This document shows, one piece after another, positions 8,134-17,780 of a DNA stretch of 64,000 nucleotides; position 1 is the first letter of the stretch, and the number at the start of each line of letters is the position of its first letter. The stretch comes from a virus. A model generated the notes under the pieces. That model did not search any database. It worked only from the letters and a program-made list of their open reading frames with translations, and was not told the origin of the DNA. The stretch spans positions 1 to 64,000 of the IMG/VR virus record IMGVR_UViG_3300029448_000015. The stretch is one strand, 5' to 3'. The position numbers and the translations under genes were made by a program.

Positions 8134-11100
8134 ATGTCTCAAAATATCAAACTGCCTAATGGCAATATTATAACTGATGTTCCTTTAGACATAACTCAGG
8201 AAGAACTTAAACAATTAGTTCTTAAAAATAATTTAGCTACCGAAAAAGATTTCCAAACATCTAAAGAATCAGAAGGTGCTACTAAAAAATTACAAACTGT
8301 AGAAAAAGAAAAAACTCTTTTATATCCTGAAGTTCCTTCTCTTGATAAAGAGCTTGAACCTGTATTTCCTGAAGTTCCTACTTTAAAACAAGAAGAAAAA
8401 AAGACTGATCTTTCTTTTTGGGAAAACTTTAAATATAACTATGACAGTGCAAATACAGATGTATCAAATTTATCTCTTATAATTAAAGCTGCTGTTCCTG
8501 TTTTATCTGGTGGAATTGGATTTGATGGAACAATCGTTACTCCTTCAAAAGTTTTTGGTACTGAAAATTATAGTGATTTGTCTTTTGATGAAAGAAGAAA
8601 AATACTACTAGAGCAAAGACAATCAAAAGCAAATAAAGATAATCGTAAAGCAGCTACTTTATATGCAGAAAACCCTAATAAAAAATCTAACGAACTGTCT
8701 TCATTTTTAGGACAAGTAGCTGGATCGTTAATGTCTCCTACTACTCTTGCTCCGACATTAAGACTAACAAAAAGTGCTAGTGCAGCTTTAGCAGGACGGC
8801 CAGTATTAAAAAGAACTGCTGAAGATATTGGAACAGGGGCTATTTACGGAGGTCAATATAGTATATTAGATCAAGTTGCCAAAGAAGGAGAGGTAGACCC
8901 TTCAAAAACAATAAGAGATACAGGTGTAGGGGGATTAGCAGGACTTTTCCCAGTAGGAGTTTCTGGAGTTTCTCAAGTAGCTAAAGCTGCTGTAACTTCA
9001 AAACCAGTATCTTTTATTACGGATGCTGCTACTGTTCAAATTAAATTAAAAGCCGTACAAAACAAAACAAAAGTCTTACAAAAAGAAATAGCTGAAAGAA
9101 TAGTTACTCAAACTCCTGATGTTCCTGCTTCACAAATAATACAACAAGCTAAAAATTCTTTAGGAATGACTAATGCAGAATTAAGAGATATCTACGCTTA
9201 TGGAGATTTCCAATATCCTAGTGCGGAAGATGCTTTAAAAATTACTGCTGCAAAAGAAAATCCTATTTCTTCTAAAATAAAACTTGGAGAAACAATAGAC
9301 GAGTTTATAACTCCTATAAGTACAAGAATAAAAAATTTATCTCTTCCTGTTTTTGGAAGTTTAAGACAAATGGAATTTAACTTATCTGTCAATAAAGCAC
9401 GATACCTTAAACAAAGTGAAGACTTTATAGACAGTCTCACAAAACTTAAAAGATCTAAATTAATAGGTGGAGGCTCAACAAAAGTTAAAGAAAATTTAAA
9501 AAAATTTGAAGTTAAATTATTTAACGGAGATTTTGTTGGAGCTAAAAAAATAGCTTCAGATAATTTTCCAGAACTGTTAAAGCCTTTAGATAAAATTATT
9601 AATAATAAAACTGGAGTTTTGCCTAAATTATATAAAGCTTTAAAGAAGTCAGGCTCTTCCGTAGCGTTTAGAGAAAATTATTTTCCTAGAGTAGTAAAAG
9701 ATTTAAAAGGATTAAATTCTGTTTTAGAAAAAGATCCTAAAAATGATGCAGTTAAATTTTTAGATAAAATTGCTTTAGCTTCTAAAAGAACTAGTTGGAA
9801 AGAATTAACTAATGAGGAACAAATAGAAGGGTTAAATAAATTTTTTCAAGTTAGAAATTTACAAGCAGCAAAAAAAGGATTTAATGCACAAAGAAAAATA
9901 GAAACTCTTGATGAATCTTTGTCAGAATTTTATCACTCTCCTAGTGAATCTTTGTATATGTACATTAATTCAGCAGTTACCGATATTGAGTTAAGAAATT
10001 TTTTAGGGACAAAAAGCACTATAGAAGAAGGAGGTATTTTAAAAACACTAGATTTGAGTAAAAGTGTAGGTAGTAAAATTTTACAGACTGCTCCTAAAAT
10101 ATCTCAAGAAAATTTAGAAAAATTAAAACATCTTTTAGAAGTTAGACTTAACGCTGAAAAACTTAAAGCTTCTGATACTCTTATAAATATAAAAGATATT
10201 CAAACTATGGTAACTCTAGGACAAGTTGATTCTGCAATAACTCAGCTTGGAGATTTAGGAAGTGCTATTTATGTAAGTAATTTAGCTGCTGCTATTAAAG
10301 GATTAGCTAAAGCAGCTACTAATAAAACAAGAGTAAATGTTGAAGAATTAGGTTTAATAAATAATATAACAGCAGATTTAAACTCAAATGGATTTTTTAA
10401 TAAAGCTACTGATAATGTTTTAAAAGCAATTCAATTTAGAAGAGCAGATAGGTTAGGAAAAGAAACTTTAATAGAAGGTGCTTTAGAAGCTAATGCTAAA
10501 CTTGCTAGAACAAACCCTCAAAAAATAGTCTCTGAATGGGGAGAAATTTTTGGTAAAGACGTAAATAAACTTATTGGAGATTTACGATCTGAAACAATTA
10601 GTGAAGAAGTTAAATTATTTTTGTTCCACAAGTTAAGTGATATACAACCTATCACTCTTTCTGAAATGCCTGAAAAATATTTAAAGATGCCTAACGGCAG
10701 AATTTTTTATGCGTTAAAAAGTTTTACTTTAAAACAATTAGATGTTGTTAGAAGAGAAGGACTTTCTGAAATAGCTAAAGGAAATTATTCTAAAGGGTTT
10801 AAAAACTTAATGTCTTGGGGAGTTACCTTTGGATTAGTTAATGGCACAGTACAATCATTTAAAGATTCTCTTTTAAATTTAGAAATGGATGTAGGTATAG
10901 ACGCTATTTCAGATGAAGCGTTTGAATCTTTTGCTTCTTTGTTATTCTTAAACAAATACAGCAGAGAAAAATATTTTGGAGAAGGAATTATTCCTCAGGG
11001 AATAGATTTTGGACTTGGAGTTATTTCTCCACCAGCTTTAGATCTGGGAGAAGATGTAGGTAATTTTATTAATAACCTGTACAAAGAAGTAGATGAAGAT

Positions 11101-11259
11101 AGTGAAGCTGATCCAGAATATTTTGATAAATTTTTAACAGATAAAATCCCTCTTTTCGGAAGAGTTTGGTACAACTGGTTTGGCGGTGGATTAGAAAAAC
11201 GAGCAGAGCGTAAGAAAAAAGAGGAACAAAAAGAAACAAGAAAATACTTTGCTTTGTAA
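8134..11259 (+). CDS. Large internal virion/DNA-ejection protein
   Basis: 1041 residues, the last gene of the A tail block. It starts with a short beta-rich region (IKLPNGNIITDVPLDITQEE), contains several Ala/Gly-rich hydrophobic helices (about 190-300) and long helical sections with FRENYFPRVVKDL near residue 510, and ends in a highly charged Lys/Glu helix. This matches the giant ejected or internal proteins of marine podoviruses. A counterpart of similar layout (YLPRMW motif, similar length) is 41435-45019. No lysozyme active site was seen. Confidence 0.65.
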   Translation: MSQNIKLPNGNIITDVPLDITQEELKQLVLKNNLATEKDFQTSKESEGATKKLQTVEKEKTLLYPEVPSLDKELEPVFPEVPTLKQEEKKTDLSFWENFKYNYDSANTDVSNLSLIIKAAVPVLSGGIGFDGTIVTPSKVFGTENYSDLSFDERRKILLEQRQSKANKDNRKAATLYAENPNKKSNELSSFLGQVAGSLMSPTTLAPTLRLTKSASAALAGRPVLKRTAEDIGTGAIYGGQYSILDQVAKEGEVDPSKTIRDTGVGGLAGLFPVGVSGVSQVAKAAVTSKPVSFITDAATVQIKLKAVQNKTKVLQKEIAERIVTQTPDVPASQIIQQAKNSLGMTNAELRDIYAYGDFQYPSAEDALKITAAKENPISSKIKLGETIDEFITPISTRIKNLSLPVFGSLRQMEFNLSVNKARYLKQSEDFIDSLTKLKRSKLIGGGSTKVKENLKKFEVKLFNGDFVGAKKIASDNFPELLKPLDKIINNKTGVLPKLYKALKKSGSSVAFRENYFPRVVKDLKGLNSVLEKDPKNDAVKFLDKIALASKRTSWKELTNEEQIEGLNKFFQVRNLQAAKKGFNAQRKIETLDESLSEFYHSPSESLYMYINSAVTDIELRNFLGTKSTIEEGGILKTLDLSKSVGSKILQTAPKISQENLEKLKHLLEVRLNAEKLKASDTLINIKDIQTMVTLGQVDSAITQLGDLGSAIYVSNLAAAIKGLAKAATNKTRVNVEELGLINNITADLNSNGFFNKATDNVLKAIQFRRADRLGKETLIEGALEANAKLARTNPQKIVSEWGEIFGKDVNKLIGDLRSETISEEVKLFLFHKLSDIQPITLSEMPEKYLKMPNGRIFYALKSFTLKQLDVVRREGLSEIAKGNYSKGFKNLMSWGVTFGLVNGTVQSFKDSLLNLEMDVGIDAISDEAFESFASLLFLNKYSREKYFGEGIIPQGIDFGLGVISPPALDLGEDVGNFINNLYKEVDEDSEADPEYFDKFLTDKIPLFGRVWYNWFGGGLEKRAERKKKEEQKETRKYFAL

Positions 11260-11261
11260 AG

Positions 11262-11435
11262 CTACTGAGTAACTACTATAGTTTTATTGTTTTTAGTTAA
11301 ACAAACAGCATTAACTTCGTATCTTTTTTCTAAATCTTTTAGAAGAGTTGTACATTGGTCAGTTTGATCTGGGCCTGTAAACACTTTAAATAAAAACCAA
11401 GTGCTTATTGTTACTAGATATAAGCTAGTAGTCAT
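11262..11435 (-). CDS. Small N-terminally hydrophobic protein
   Basis: 57 residues, ATG overlapping the TGA of the DUF3310 gene (ATGA). The N-terminus LYLVTISTWFLFKVF is a probable TM helix or signal anchor, followed by a soluble part with LLKDLEKRYEVNAV. It is the last leftward gene of the A replication block and ends two bases from the convergent 1041-residue virion gene. Function unknown. Confidence 0.6.
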   Translation of the reverse strand: MTTSLYLVTISTWFLFKVFTGPDQTDQCTTLLKDLEKRYEVNAVCLTKNNKTIVVTQ

Positions 11436-11755
11436 TTAGAATCTTCAATCGTTGTAATCATTTTTTCTAAATAGTATTGAGCTTTCTTTAAATCTTTTAA
11501 ATGATCCTTATATCTCCATCTATGGAGGTACTTCATTACATTACCTTCGCAGTAAACAAAAAAGTTTTCCCCTAATTGCTGCTCAATGTATTTGATTGCC
11601 TCCATACCTCCTTTATTGTAGTGTTCGGGCCTAGTAATTACGTCAAATTTTTCTTCTTCTTCTTTTTCTTTAGTATCTACAATAGAGACATTCAAACTGT
11701 CTTGTTTATTTTTATCCCATTCTTCAGTAGTAACGTCATTTAATCTTTTTTTCAT
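11432..11755 (-). CDS. DUF3310 protein (T7 gp1.7-like region)
   Basis: 107 residues from the ATG at 11755, which has AGGAG eight bases upstream. The C-terminal half has the DUF3310 signature: HYNKGGMEAIKYIEQQLGE, then NVMKYLHRWRYKDHLKDLKKAQ and YL. The family includes the T7 nucleotide kinase gp1.7. The phage B homologue is 48057-48410. It lies downstream of endonuclease I in the same leftward operon. Confidence 0.85.
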   Translation of the reverse strand: MKKRLNDVTTEEWDKNKQDSLNVSIVDTKEKEEEEKFDVITRPEHYNKGGMEAIKYIEQQLGENFFVYCEGNVMKYLHRWRYKDHLKDLKKAQYYLEKMITTIEDSK

Positions 11756-11759
11756 CGTG

Positions 11760-12161
11760 TTATTCTCCTGCGGTAGCATAGTCAATTAATTCTGGAATAG
11801 TATCTAAAGTAAAAAAAGGTATTCTTTCTTTTCGACACCAATTCCCCATTGTTAATTTACTTCCTTTCCGTACTTTTTTATTAGGGTCAGCCAGTAAAAA
11901 AATAAAATCTTTGCCTTCCTCAATAAACATATCTCTTACTGCTTTGTATTTTTGTACATCCCCTTCCCTAAAAAATCCTTTACACTCTACATATAACTTT
12001 TTGTTATAAACAAAGTCTGGAACATATATTCTAGGTATAACGTAAGGGAGGGCTTCAGGTTCAAACTTCATCCTTATTTTATTATGGATTGCTTCAGCAA
12101 AATTCTTTTCAAATTTAGATCTATACTTATTTTTAGGGCGTACAGATTTGCTTTTTTTCAT
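11760..12161 (-). CDS. Endonuclease I (Holliday junction resolvase, T7 gp3-like)
   Basis: 133 residues. Motifs KYRSKFEKNFAEAI (catalytic Glu region), IPRIYVPDFVYNKKLYVECKG (PD...E-C-K catalytic core) and FIFLLADPNKKVRKGSKLT define phage endonuclease I. T7 gp3 cuts branched DNA and degrades host DNA. The B homologue is 48429-48932. Located next to the exonuclease and polymerase, as in T7-type replication modules. Confidence 0.9.
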   Translation of the reverse strand: MKKSKSVRPKNKYRSKFEKNFAEAIHNKIRMKFEPEALPYVIPRIYVPDFVYNKKLYVECKGFFREGDVQKYKAVRDMFIEEGKDFIFLLADPNKKVRKGSKLTMGNWCRKERIPFFTLDTIPELIDYATAGE

Positions 12162-12162
12162 T

Positions 12163-12372
12163 TTAAATCCTAGCTATCCAATGAACTTTTGAAAGCTTTT
12201 GTTTTTTTAGTGCAGCAGAGTATTGCTCAAAATTAACATCTCTTGATTTTTCTGCTCTGCATTTCCGACACTCATAAAAAACTCCTGTAGTGAACTGTTC
12301 TATATCGTCACATTCACAAAATTTACATACGTACTTTTTTCTTTTTAAAGCTTTTTCTTTTTTAGAATTCAC
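12163..12372 (-). CDS. Small zinc-ribbon protein
   Basis: 69 residues, strongly basic N-terminus, then two Cys pairs, CKFC at 16-19 and CRKC near 35-38, consistent with one zinc ribbon. Its start overlaps the end of the exonuclease gene, so translation is probably coupled. The role is unknown; nucleic-acid binding is a reasonable inference. Confidence 0.75.
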   Translation of the reverse strand: MNSKKEKALKRKKYVCKFCECDDIEQFTTGVFYECRKCRAEKSRDVNFEQYSAALKKQKLSKVHWIARI

Positions 12373-13243
12373 TGGCTAACACCTTAAAATTTTGTTCTTG
12401 TACTTTAGGTTCTTTAACTACTTTCGTTAAAAACACTGGGCCTCTAGCATAGTTAAAGACTCTTAAATTAGGGTAACAATGATGTTTAAACTCACAATAA
12501 GAACACCCTATTGCTAATTTTCTATTTCCTAATTTACCTTCAGGGACATCTTCATAACAAAATTCTTTTGGTTCTGATTTACTAACTACTCTTTTAATAT
12601 GTTCAATCTGTTCTGCAATGTCTCCCTGAAGATTCTCATACATAGGATCTTTTTTATCTTTCAAGTCATGTTTTAAATAAGTAATGTGTCCATTCTGTTT
12701 ATCCATCGCTAACCAACCAAATTCAGTTTCATTCTCTGAATAGGCATAAGCTTTTATTTGTCCTATGTAACCAAAAGGATCGTCTTCAGCTACTTTTCTA
12801 TCTTTAAATTTTTTAAAACCAAATACTGAAGCTGATTTAACGTCAGTTAAGACACCATCTATCTTACAGTCCATAGAACCCTGAACACCTCTAACTTCAC
12901 AACGCTTTTGTTCATCAGTTACTTTATGTCCAGACATTCTAGTTAAAAACAAAAGCATTTCTTCTATGAGATGTCCGTACATAAATTTAAGTAAGGTGTA
13001 AGGCTGTAATTCTTCTGAAGGAGTTTCGTGGTATTTATTCCAAATGTATTTATCAGGTCTGCCAATTAAAGACATACGGAGTTTTCTTTTATCTTTATTA
13101 CGATCAACTAAAAATTGATTTCGCATTAACTCTTTAACTGATTCACCAAACAGTTCTATATTTTTTTCTATGTCTATTTCATCAGAAGTTTCTTTTGTAG
13201 AAAGAAGACTGTATATGTCTTCTACTAATGTGTCTGTTCCCAT
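12362..13243 (-). CDS. PD-(D/E)XK exonuclease with Cys cluster
   Basis: 293 residues. The nuclease core is GSMDCKIDGVLTDVKSA (about 121-137), with the catalytic D...D-V-K pattern. A Cys near 229 plus CSYCEFKHHC (247-256) suggests a Cas4/AddB-like Fe-S or zinc cluster. Marine T7-like phages use this type in place of T7 gp6 for host DNA breakdown and recombination. Start overlaps the polymerase stop. Homologue at 49179-50027. Confidence 0.85.
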   Translation of the reverse strand: MGTDTLVEDIYSLLSTKETSDEIDIEKNIELFGESVKELMRNQFLVDRNKDKRKLRMSLIGRPDKYIWNKYHETPSEELQPYTLLKFMYGHLIEEMLLFLTRMSGHKVTDEQKRCEVRGVQGSMDCKIDGVLTDVKSASVFGFKKFKDRKVAEDDPFGYIGQIKAYAYSENETEFGWLAMDKQNGHITYLKHDLKDKKDPMYENLQGDIAEQIEHIKRVVSKSEPKEFCYEDVPEGKLGNRKLAIGCSYCEFKHHCYPNLRVFNYARGPVFLTKVVKEPKVQEQNFKVLASEF

Positions 13244-14949
13244 GAGTCCCCCACTTTATATTCTCCGTCCAATGGACATTTTAAATTAAAACGATTACCT
13301 GCTGCTCTAATACAGCTAACTGCAAGCTTACCAAATTCTTCTGCTTTTTCTTCACTAACTTCAGATTGAATTTCATCGTGTATATTACCAACAAATTTAA
13401 AATCTATTCCCCAAAGCTTTGCATATTCATCCAACAGTACCAAAGCTTTTTTCATTACTAATGCACCTGCTGATTGTAGTAATGTATTTAATGCTGAGTG
13501 TTCTGAGCGTACAAAAAGCTGTCTCCCGTCTAACCCTTTTAGTGTTCCCTTTGATCTGACCTTTTGTACAACTCTGTCTCTAAGCTCTTTAAGTGACGGG
13601 ACACGATACAAAAATTGTTCTCTAAGAAATCTTCCATCCCCTTTGCTTCCTCCAACCACTGAACCAAGTCTTTCATCTCCTGCTCCGTACAAGAAGGCAT
13701 AGATAAAAGTTTTTGCTGTATCTCTTGATTTAAGTCCTGCAAGCTTTTGATTAAGGGAGTGTATATCTCCGTTAATAATTTCATTAGTGTACCCTTCATT
13801 ATTCATATAGTGGGCTAACATTCTCAGTTCTAAACCAGAGGCATCAACTCCGACTACTTTGTACCCTTCTTTAGCAATCCAACAAGAACGACATTCTTTC
13901 CCGTAAGGTGAATAGACTGCGGGGACTTGAGCCATATTTGGTTTAGAATGAGTAAATCTGCCAGTAACTGCACCATTAGTATTTACATACCCATGAACTC
14001 GATTGTCTTTATCTGCTACATCTAACCAACTTTGTACCTGCGCTTTTCTCTTTTGAATGGTAATGTATTCAGCAATCAGTTTAGCTTCTGGTATATCAAC
14101 ATTAGCTAACGTAGATTCATCTACAATAGGGTGATTATTATCTGTAAATTTATCAGGTTCCCATCCTGCTTTTTGTAAACAAACTGCTATCTGTTGCCTA
14201 GAAGATAAATTAAAGGGGCGATATTCTATCCTGCAAAAGTCCCCAGAAACAGTCTGCCAATCGTCACCTAAGAACTTTAAACCTACCTTACTAAACTCAT
14301 TAGTATTCTTTTTAATCTTTGGAGTAATGACTTTGATAAAAGTAAACATAGGTTTAAATGTTTTATGCACCTCATCTTCTATTGCGTATAGCTTCTCCTT
14401 AAATTCTGCTACTAAGGAAGTCGCTAAAGAGTGATCCAACAACCACCCATTGTTAATTTGTTCTTTAATTATGGACTGTACTTTGTGTTCTAGCTCGATG
14501 GAATCAGGATTAAATTCCCTTAACTCTAATTCTAATTTTTTTAGAACTTGCTCTGTAACTGCGACATCTTGCTCACAATATTTAATCATCTCACAAGATA
14601 ATTTTTCCCATTCATTATGCGAACCTTTAGGAAAGTTTAGTCTTTCTCCCCAAGCACGTAAGCTATGCCCTCCTTCTCTGGATGGGTTTGCTAGTCGAGA
14701 CAATACAAGACTGTCTAGTAATTGATAGGATGCCAGATCTACATTCCAAAGTTTCTGAAGAACAGGGAAATCAAAGGCAATGCCATTATGAGCAACAATA
14801 GTATCAACTTCGACAGTCGCTAAAGCAGCTTTAAATTCTGCTTCAGAATAAACTGTAGGAAATAGATTGGATGAACAACACCATATTCTTGTAGGTGTCA
14901 GCCCATCAGTTTCTATGTCAAGAATTAATGTGTTTAGTAATAAGTTCAT
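13225..14949 (-). CDS. DNA polymerase I family replicative polymerase (T7-like)
   Basis: 574 residues with an N-terminal 3'-5' exonuclease: Exo I DIETD at 11-15, Exo II HNGIAFDF at 54-61, Exo III YCEQD at 124-128. The family A polymerase follows: motif A VGVDASGLELR near 366, the O-helix region AKTFIYAFLYGAG, and motif C with HDE near 523. It is shorter than T7 gp5 (704 residues), as in pelagiphages. It replicates phage DNA with the primase-helicase encoded upstream. The phage B paralogue is 50330-52072. Confidence 0.95.
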   Translation of the reverse strand: MNLLLNTLILDIETDGLTPTRIWCCSSNLFPTVYSEAEFKAALATVEVDTIVAHNGIAFDFPVLQKLWNVDLASYQLLDSLVLSRLANPSREGGHSLRAWGERLNFPKGSHNEWEKLSCEMIKYCEQDVAVTEQVLKKLELELREFNPDSIELEHKVQSIIKEQINNGWLLDHSLATSLVAEFKEKLYAIEDEVHKTFKPMFTFIKVITPKIKKNTNEFSKVGLKFLGDDWQTVSGDFCRIEYRPFNLSSRQQIAVCLQKAGWEPDKFTDNNHPIVDESTLANVDIPEAKLIAEYITIQKRKAQVQSWLDVADKDNRVHGYVNTNGAVTGRFTHSKPNMAQVPAVYSPYGKECRSCWIAKEGYKVVGVDASGLELRMLAHYMNNEGYTNEIINGDIHSLNQKLAGLKSRDTAKTFIYAFLYGAGDERLGSVVGGSKGDGRFLREQFLYRVPSLKELRDRVVQKVRSKGTLKGLDGRQLFVRSEHSALNTLLQSAGALVMKKALVLLDEYAKLWGIDFKFVGNIHDEIQSEVSEEKAEEFGKLAVSCIRAAGNRFNLKCPLDGEYKVGDSWEQTH

Positions 14950-15484
14950 TGATAGGGGTCAAGTCTCGAATTAGTACGCCATAAGTATCATTTACAAATT
15001 TAAAAGAGAGTCTATTTGGATCTCGTTCTCCCTTCTCAAAAAAATCCGCTTGATTGTAAAAGTCTTCTTTTAGCATAAACCCTAATAACCAACACTTCGT
15101 TAAATCCTTAGTGACTCTAGTAAACACATAAGCATCACAATTTTGTTGCGTATTAAAAGCAGATACTAAACAGTTGTAATGAGGCATAGGTTTAACATTT
15201 GTAACGGAAGATTTAACGTCTAATTTATTAATACTTTTTCCTTTTGAGTCTTCAACTTCTTCTATAAGAATGTCCCAATCATAACTATTGTTCCACTTTA
15301 CAGATACTCTATTGTCTGCAAGATATTTATAAACGACTCCTTCCCCTATAAAACCATAAATGTTACCTGCACCTTCAGTAAGACTATTCTTTAATGTCCC
15401 CATTGTTTCAGATTTTTCTGAGGCAATGTCTATGATGTCCTGAGAAACAGTTACTTCTACAATGTCAGCAAGTTTAAAAGTCAT
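14918..15484 (-). CDS. Putative PD-(D/E)XK-like nuclease between helicase and polymerase
   Basis: 188 residues. GEGVVYKYLADN, then YDWDILI and KLDVKSS, resemble the E...D...E/DxK layout of restriction-like endonuclease folds that protect or cut DNA. The C-terminal half has a WLLGFMLKEDF segment. It overlaps both the primase-helicase end and the polymerase start. A shorter gene of the same motif layout (50041-50373) lies beside the B polymerase. The nuclease role is inferred from motifs only. Confidence 0.6.
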   Translation of the reverse strand: MTFKLADIVEVTVSQDIIDIASEKSETMGTLKNSLTEGAGNIYGFIGEGVVYKYLADNRVSVKWNNSYDWDILIEEVEDSKGKSINKLDVKSSVTNVKPMPHYNCLVSAFNTQQNCDAYVFTRVTKDLTKCWLLGFMLKEDFYNQADFFEKGERDPNRLSFKFVNDTYGVLIRDLTPINELITKHINS

Positions 15485-17132
15485 CTGAATTATCCCCAGT
15501 TGGTTTTTGTGTCTCCTGCATCCTACCTATTTCTTGATCGTACTTTAAGTAAGTCGCTGGCCCTGTTAAACCAGTGTATCTATTTTTTAATACTCTAACT
15601 GTTGTTACATTTCGTATATGTTCGGACTCATTTTGTTGATCTCGTTCTAATCCAATCACGATGTCCGATAACTGAGCAATAGCCTGAGATCCTCTTAGCT
15701 CACTAAGACTAATCCTACCTCCATCTTCATGCGCTGTTCCGTTAGATCGTCTTAAATGAGACACTAAAAACAATCCAATACCTAACTCCTGCACTAAAGA
15801 TCTGAGTTTAGTCATAATGGCATCAATGTTCTTACGCTCATCTCCTCCTTCCTGCGAGGAAACAACAATAGATAAATGATCTAAAACAATCCATTTGCAC
15901 TCCAAAGCTTTAGCCATGTATCTAACGTGAGACATTAAACTGTCTTCATTAGTCGATCCCCAGTGATCTAGGAGATAAAATCTGCCTGTTCCTAAAGTTG
16001 AATCCCAGTAAGGTTTAAAGTCTTCTGTATCTGTATCCTCGTCAAGATGAAGAGGTTTATTAGCAGCCATCGACATGATACCCAGTGCTGTTCTAGTAAT
16101 GGATTCCTCTAACGCCAATACACCAAGTTTATCTTCAGTCTCTGTAAAGAGATGGTGCTGTATTTCTCTAACCAAATGAGACTTACCCATGCCACTACCT
16201 GAAGTAACAGTAACTAACTCAAAGGGTCTAATTCCTTTTGTTAATTTATTCAACCCTCCCCACGGATACGGGATACTACTAATCTTTCTATCGCTAAGTA
16301 ATGTGCTCCAAGTTTCTTCTCCTGCAATAATCCCGTCTGGGCGGTACTGTTTAGCAGCCCACCAACAACTAACAAAATCCTTAATGCGATTCGCCATTAA
16401 CATTTCGTTAGCGTCTTTCATTGGTAACGTACAGATCTTTAGTTTGTTGGGACTGAATAAATCTTTAACGGAATCTAGTGCGGTTTTCCCTGCTGAATCA
16501 TTATCGAAACAAAGCACTACCTGTTCGTAGGATTCCTCCAACCATTTTAAATTCTCCTGCAATTCTTTCTTTGCTGCTTGCGCTCCATTGCGTAAAGAAA
16601 CTACATCCCATTTCCTATCAAACATTTCACTAATAGAAAGTGCATCTAGTTCCCCTTCACAAATAGTTATAAATTTCCCTCCACCAACAGCGCAAGTCTG
16701 GTGTCCAAAGAGTCCTAAATCTCTGTTCTCTCCTGAAAAAGAAAATTGTTTATCCGCTACATAGCGAGTCTTAACTGCTAGTTCCTGTAGGGATTCTCTG
16801 GAATAGTAAGGGTAATGGTGTTTATGGATTTCACCTGTAGAGGAATACTCTACTCGTACATTAAATTTTCTACAGGTTTCTTCCGATACCCTACGTGTTT
16901 GGATTTCGGCTATAACTCCTGACATTTCGTTTTTTTCTCCTGCAAATCGTTGGTAATTCGTCTGTTTTGTTAGTTCCTCATTTGTTGCGGGTTCAAAATA
17001 ATTGCAACCGGAGGAAAAACACCAAGCATGTCCATCACTATAACGTGCTAAGTTATTGGTGCTGTTACAGGACGGACACGCCTCATGTCTAACAAACACA
17101 CTCTCAGTGTTTGTTGACTCGTTCATTGGCAT
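15474..17132 (-). CDS. Bifunctional primase-helicase (T7 gp4-like)
   Basis: 552 residues. N-terminal zinc finger CPSC (19-22) with C38 and C43. The TOPRIM primase motifs are ICEGELDAL and VLCFDNDSAGK. The C-terminal DnaB-type helicase has Walker A SGSGMGKS near 312-319, Walker B KWIVLDHLSIV, and LRGSQAIAQLSD (H4). It unwinds the fork and primes lagging-strand synthesis for the adjacent polymerase. Start joins the SSB stop (TAATG). Homologue at 52069-53742. Confidence 0.95.
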   Translation of the reverse strand: MPMNESTNTESVFVRHEACPSCNSTNNLARYSDGHAWCFSSGCNYFEPATNEELTKQTNYQRFAGEKNEMSGVIAEIQTRRVSEETCRKFNVRVEYSSTGEIHKHHYPYYSRESLQELAVKTRYVADKQFSFSGENRDLGLFGHQTCAVGGGKFITICEGELDALSISEMFDRKWDVVSLRNGAQAAKKELQENLKWLEESYEQVVLCFDNDSAGKTALDSVKDLFSPNKLKICTLPMKDANEMLMANRIKDFVSCWWAAKQYRPDGIIAGEETWSTLLSDRKISSIPYPWGGLNKLTKGIRPFELVTVTSGSGMGKSHLVREIQHHLFTETEDKLGVLALEESITRTALGIMSMAANKPLHLDEDTDTEDFKPYWDSTLGTGRFYLLDHWGSTNEDSLMSHVRYMAKALECKWIVLDHLSIVVSSQEGGDERKNIDAIMTKLRSLVQELGIGLFLVSHLRRSNGTAHEDGGRISLSELRGSQAIAQLSDIVIGLERDQQNESEHIRNVTTVRVLKNRYTGLTGPATYLKYDQEIGRMQETQKPTGDNSDDF

Positions 17133-17554
17133 TAGAAATCAGCCGAAGTAACTGATTCCTCCTCCTCTGCTAATTCCAAGATTTTAACCGCTGACAAATA
17201 AGTAGGGACACCATGTTCAGGATTCTCTTTTCCAAGAGTAAACTTCACTCTAACCTTAGATCCTCTAGGCAAATTAGTCCCTACAAATTCAGTGTTATCT
17301 TCATTAAGAATCGGGAAGCTGTAGCGAGTTTGAAACTTTCTCTGCAAGATAGGATCTCCTGAAGGATTCCCGCTATCGTCAGTAGGTTGATAGGTTTTTA
17401 CTTTAACCTTCGCTGATTCCAACTCACTGACTGTCTCTTTTGATAGAGACAATGTGATGTTGAAATATTCAGTAGGTCTACCCATATAAGTATCAGTCTC
17501 CCAAAGATTCTGAAAGATTGATTCTCCTTCTGCTACTAAAAAGTTTTGAGCCAT
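17132..17554 (-). CDS. Single-stranded DNA-binding protein (gp2.5-like)
   Basis: 140 residues, a beta-rich OB-fold-like sequence followed by an acidic C-terminal tail ending in an aromatic residue (ELAEEEESVTSADF), the hallmark of phage SSBs that contact polymerase and helicase. Directly upstream of primase-helicase, the same place as the acidic-tailed SSB-like gene 54064-54498 in B. Start at ATG 17554 with AGGAG upstream; it overlaps the preceding zinc-ribbon gene. Confidence 0.75.
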   Translation of the reverse strand: MAQNFLVAEGESIFQNLWETDTYMGRPTEYFNITLSLSKETVSELESAKVKVKTYQPTDDSGNPSGDPILQRKFQTRYSFPILNEDNTEFVGTNLPRGSKVRVKFTLGKENPEHGVPTYLSAVKILELAEEEESVTSADF

Positions 17555-17775
17555 ATCGTTTGTTCTCCTAGTTTACGTCTGTTTTCTATTGTAAAACTGC
17601 CGATTAACCTTAGTGAAGGTACGTCAGTCACCTTTCCTCCTACCATCCTTACATTTAGGGCTGATACGAAAAAACATTTTGTGCATAAATTTGATGGGGT
17701 ATTGTCGTTATGATCCACCAACTGCACTAATTCTTCTTCTGAGAGAATTGCATTACACCCTCTACATCTACTCAA
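17536..17775 (-). CDS. Small zinc-binding protein, probable TTG start
   Basis: About 79 residues. CRGC near the N-terminus and CTKC near residue 32 form a zinc-ribbon-like pair; the C-terminal part is basic. The only in-frame start near the Cys motif is TTG at 17775, just after the stop of the gene at 17781, and no clear SD is present. It overlaps the SSB start. Function unknown. Confidence 0.6.
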   Translation of the reverse strand: MSRCRGCNAILSEEELVQLVDHNDNTPSNLCTKCFFVSALNVRMVGGKVTDVPSLRLIGSFTIENRRKLGEQTIWLKTF

Positions 17776-17780
17776 AAGTC

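Noticed and set aside
12362-13243. Cas4-like Cys cluster nuclease considered as a CRISPR adaptation gene
   Set aside because: It lies between polymerase and endonuclease I and has a homologue in the same place in B, so it is the phage replication exonuclease.
13539-13799. Leftward frame of about 86 codons inside the A polymerase, and a similar one at 50629-50880 in B
   Set aside because: Shadow of the conserved polymerase motif region in another frame; the same shadow appears in both because the underlying gene is conserved.
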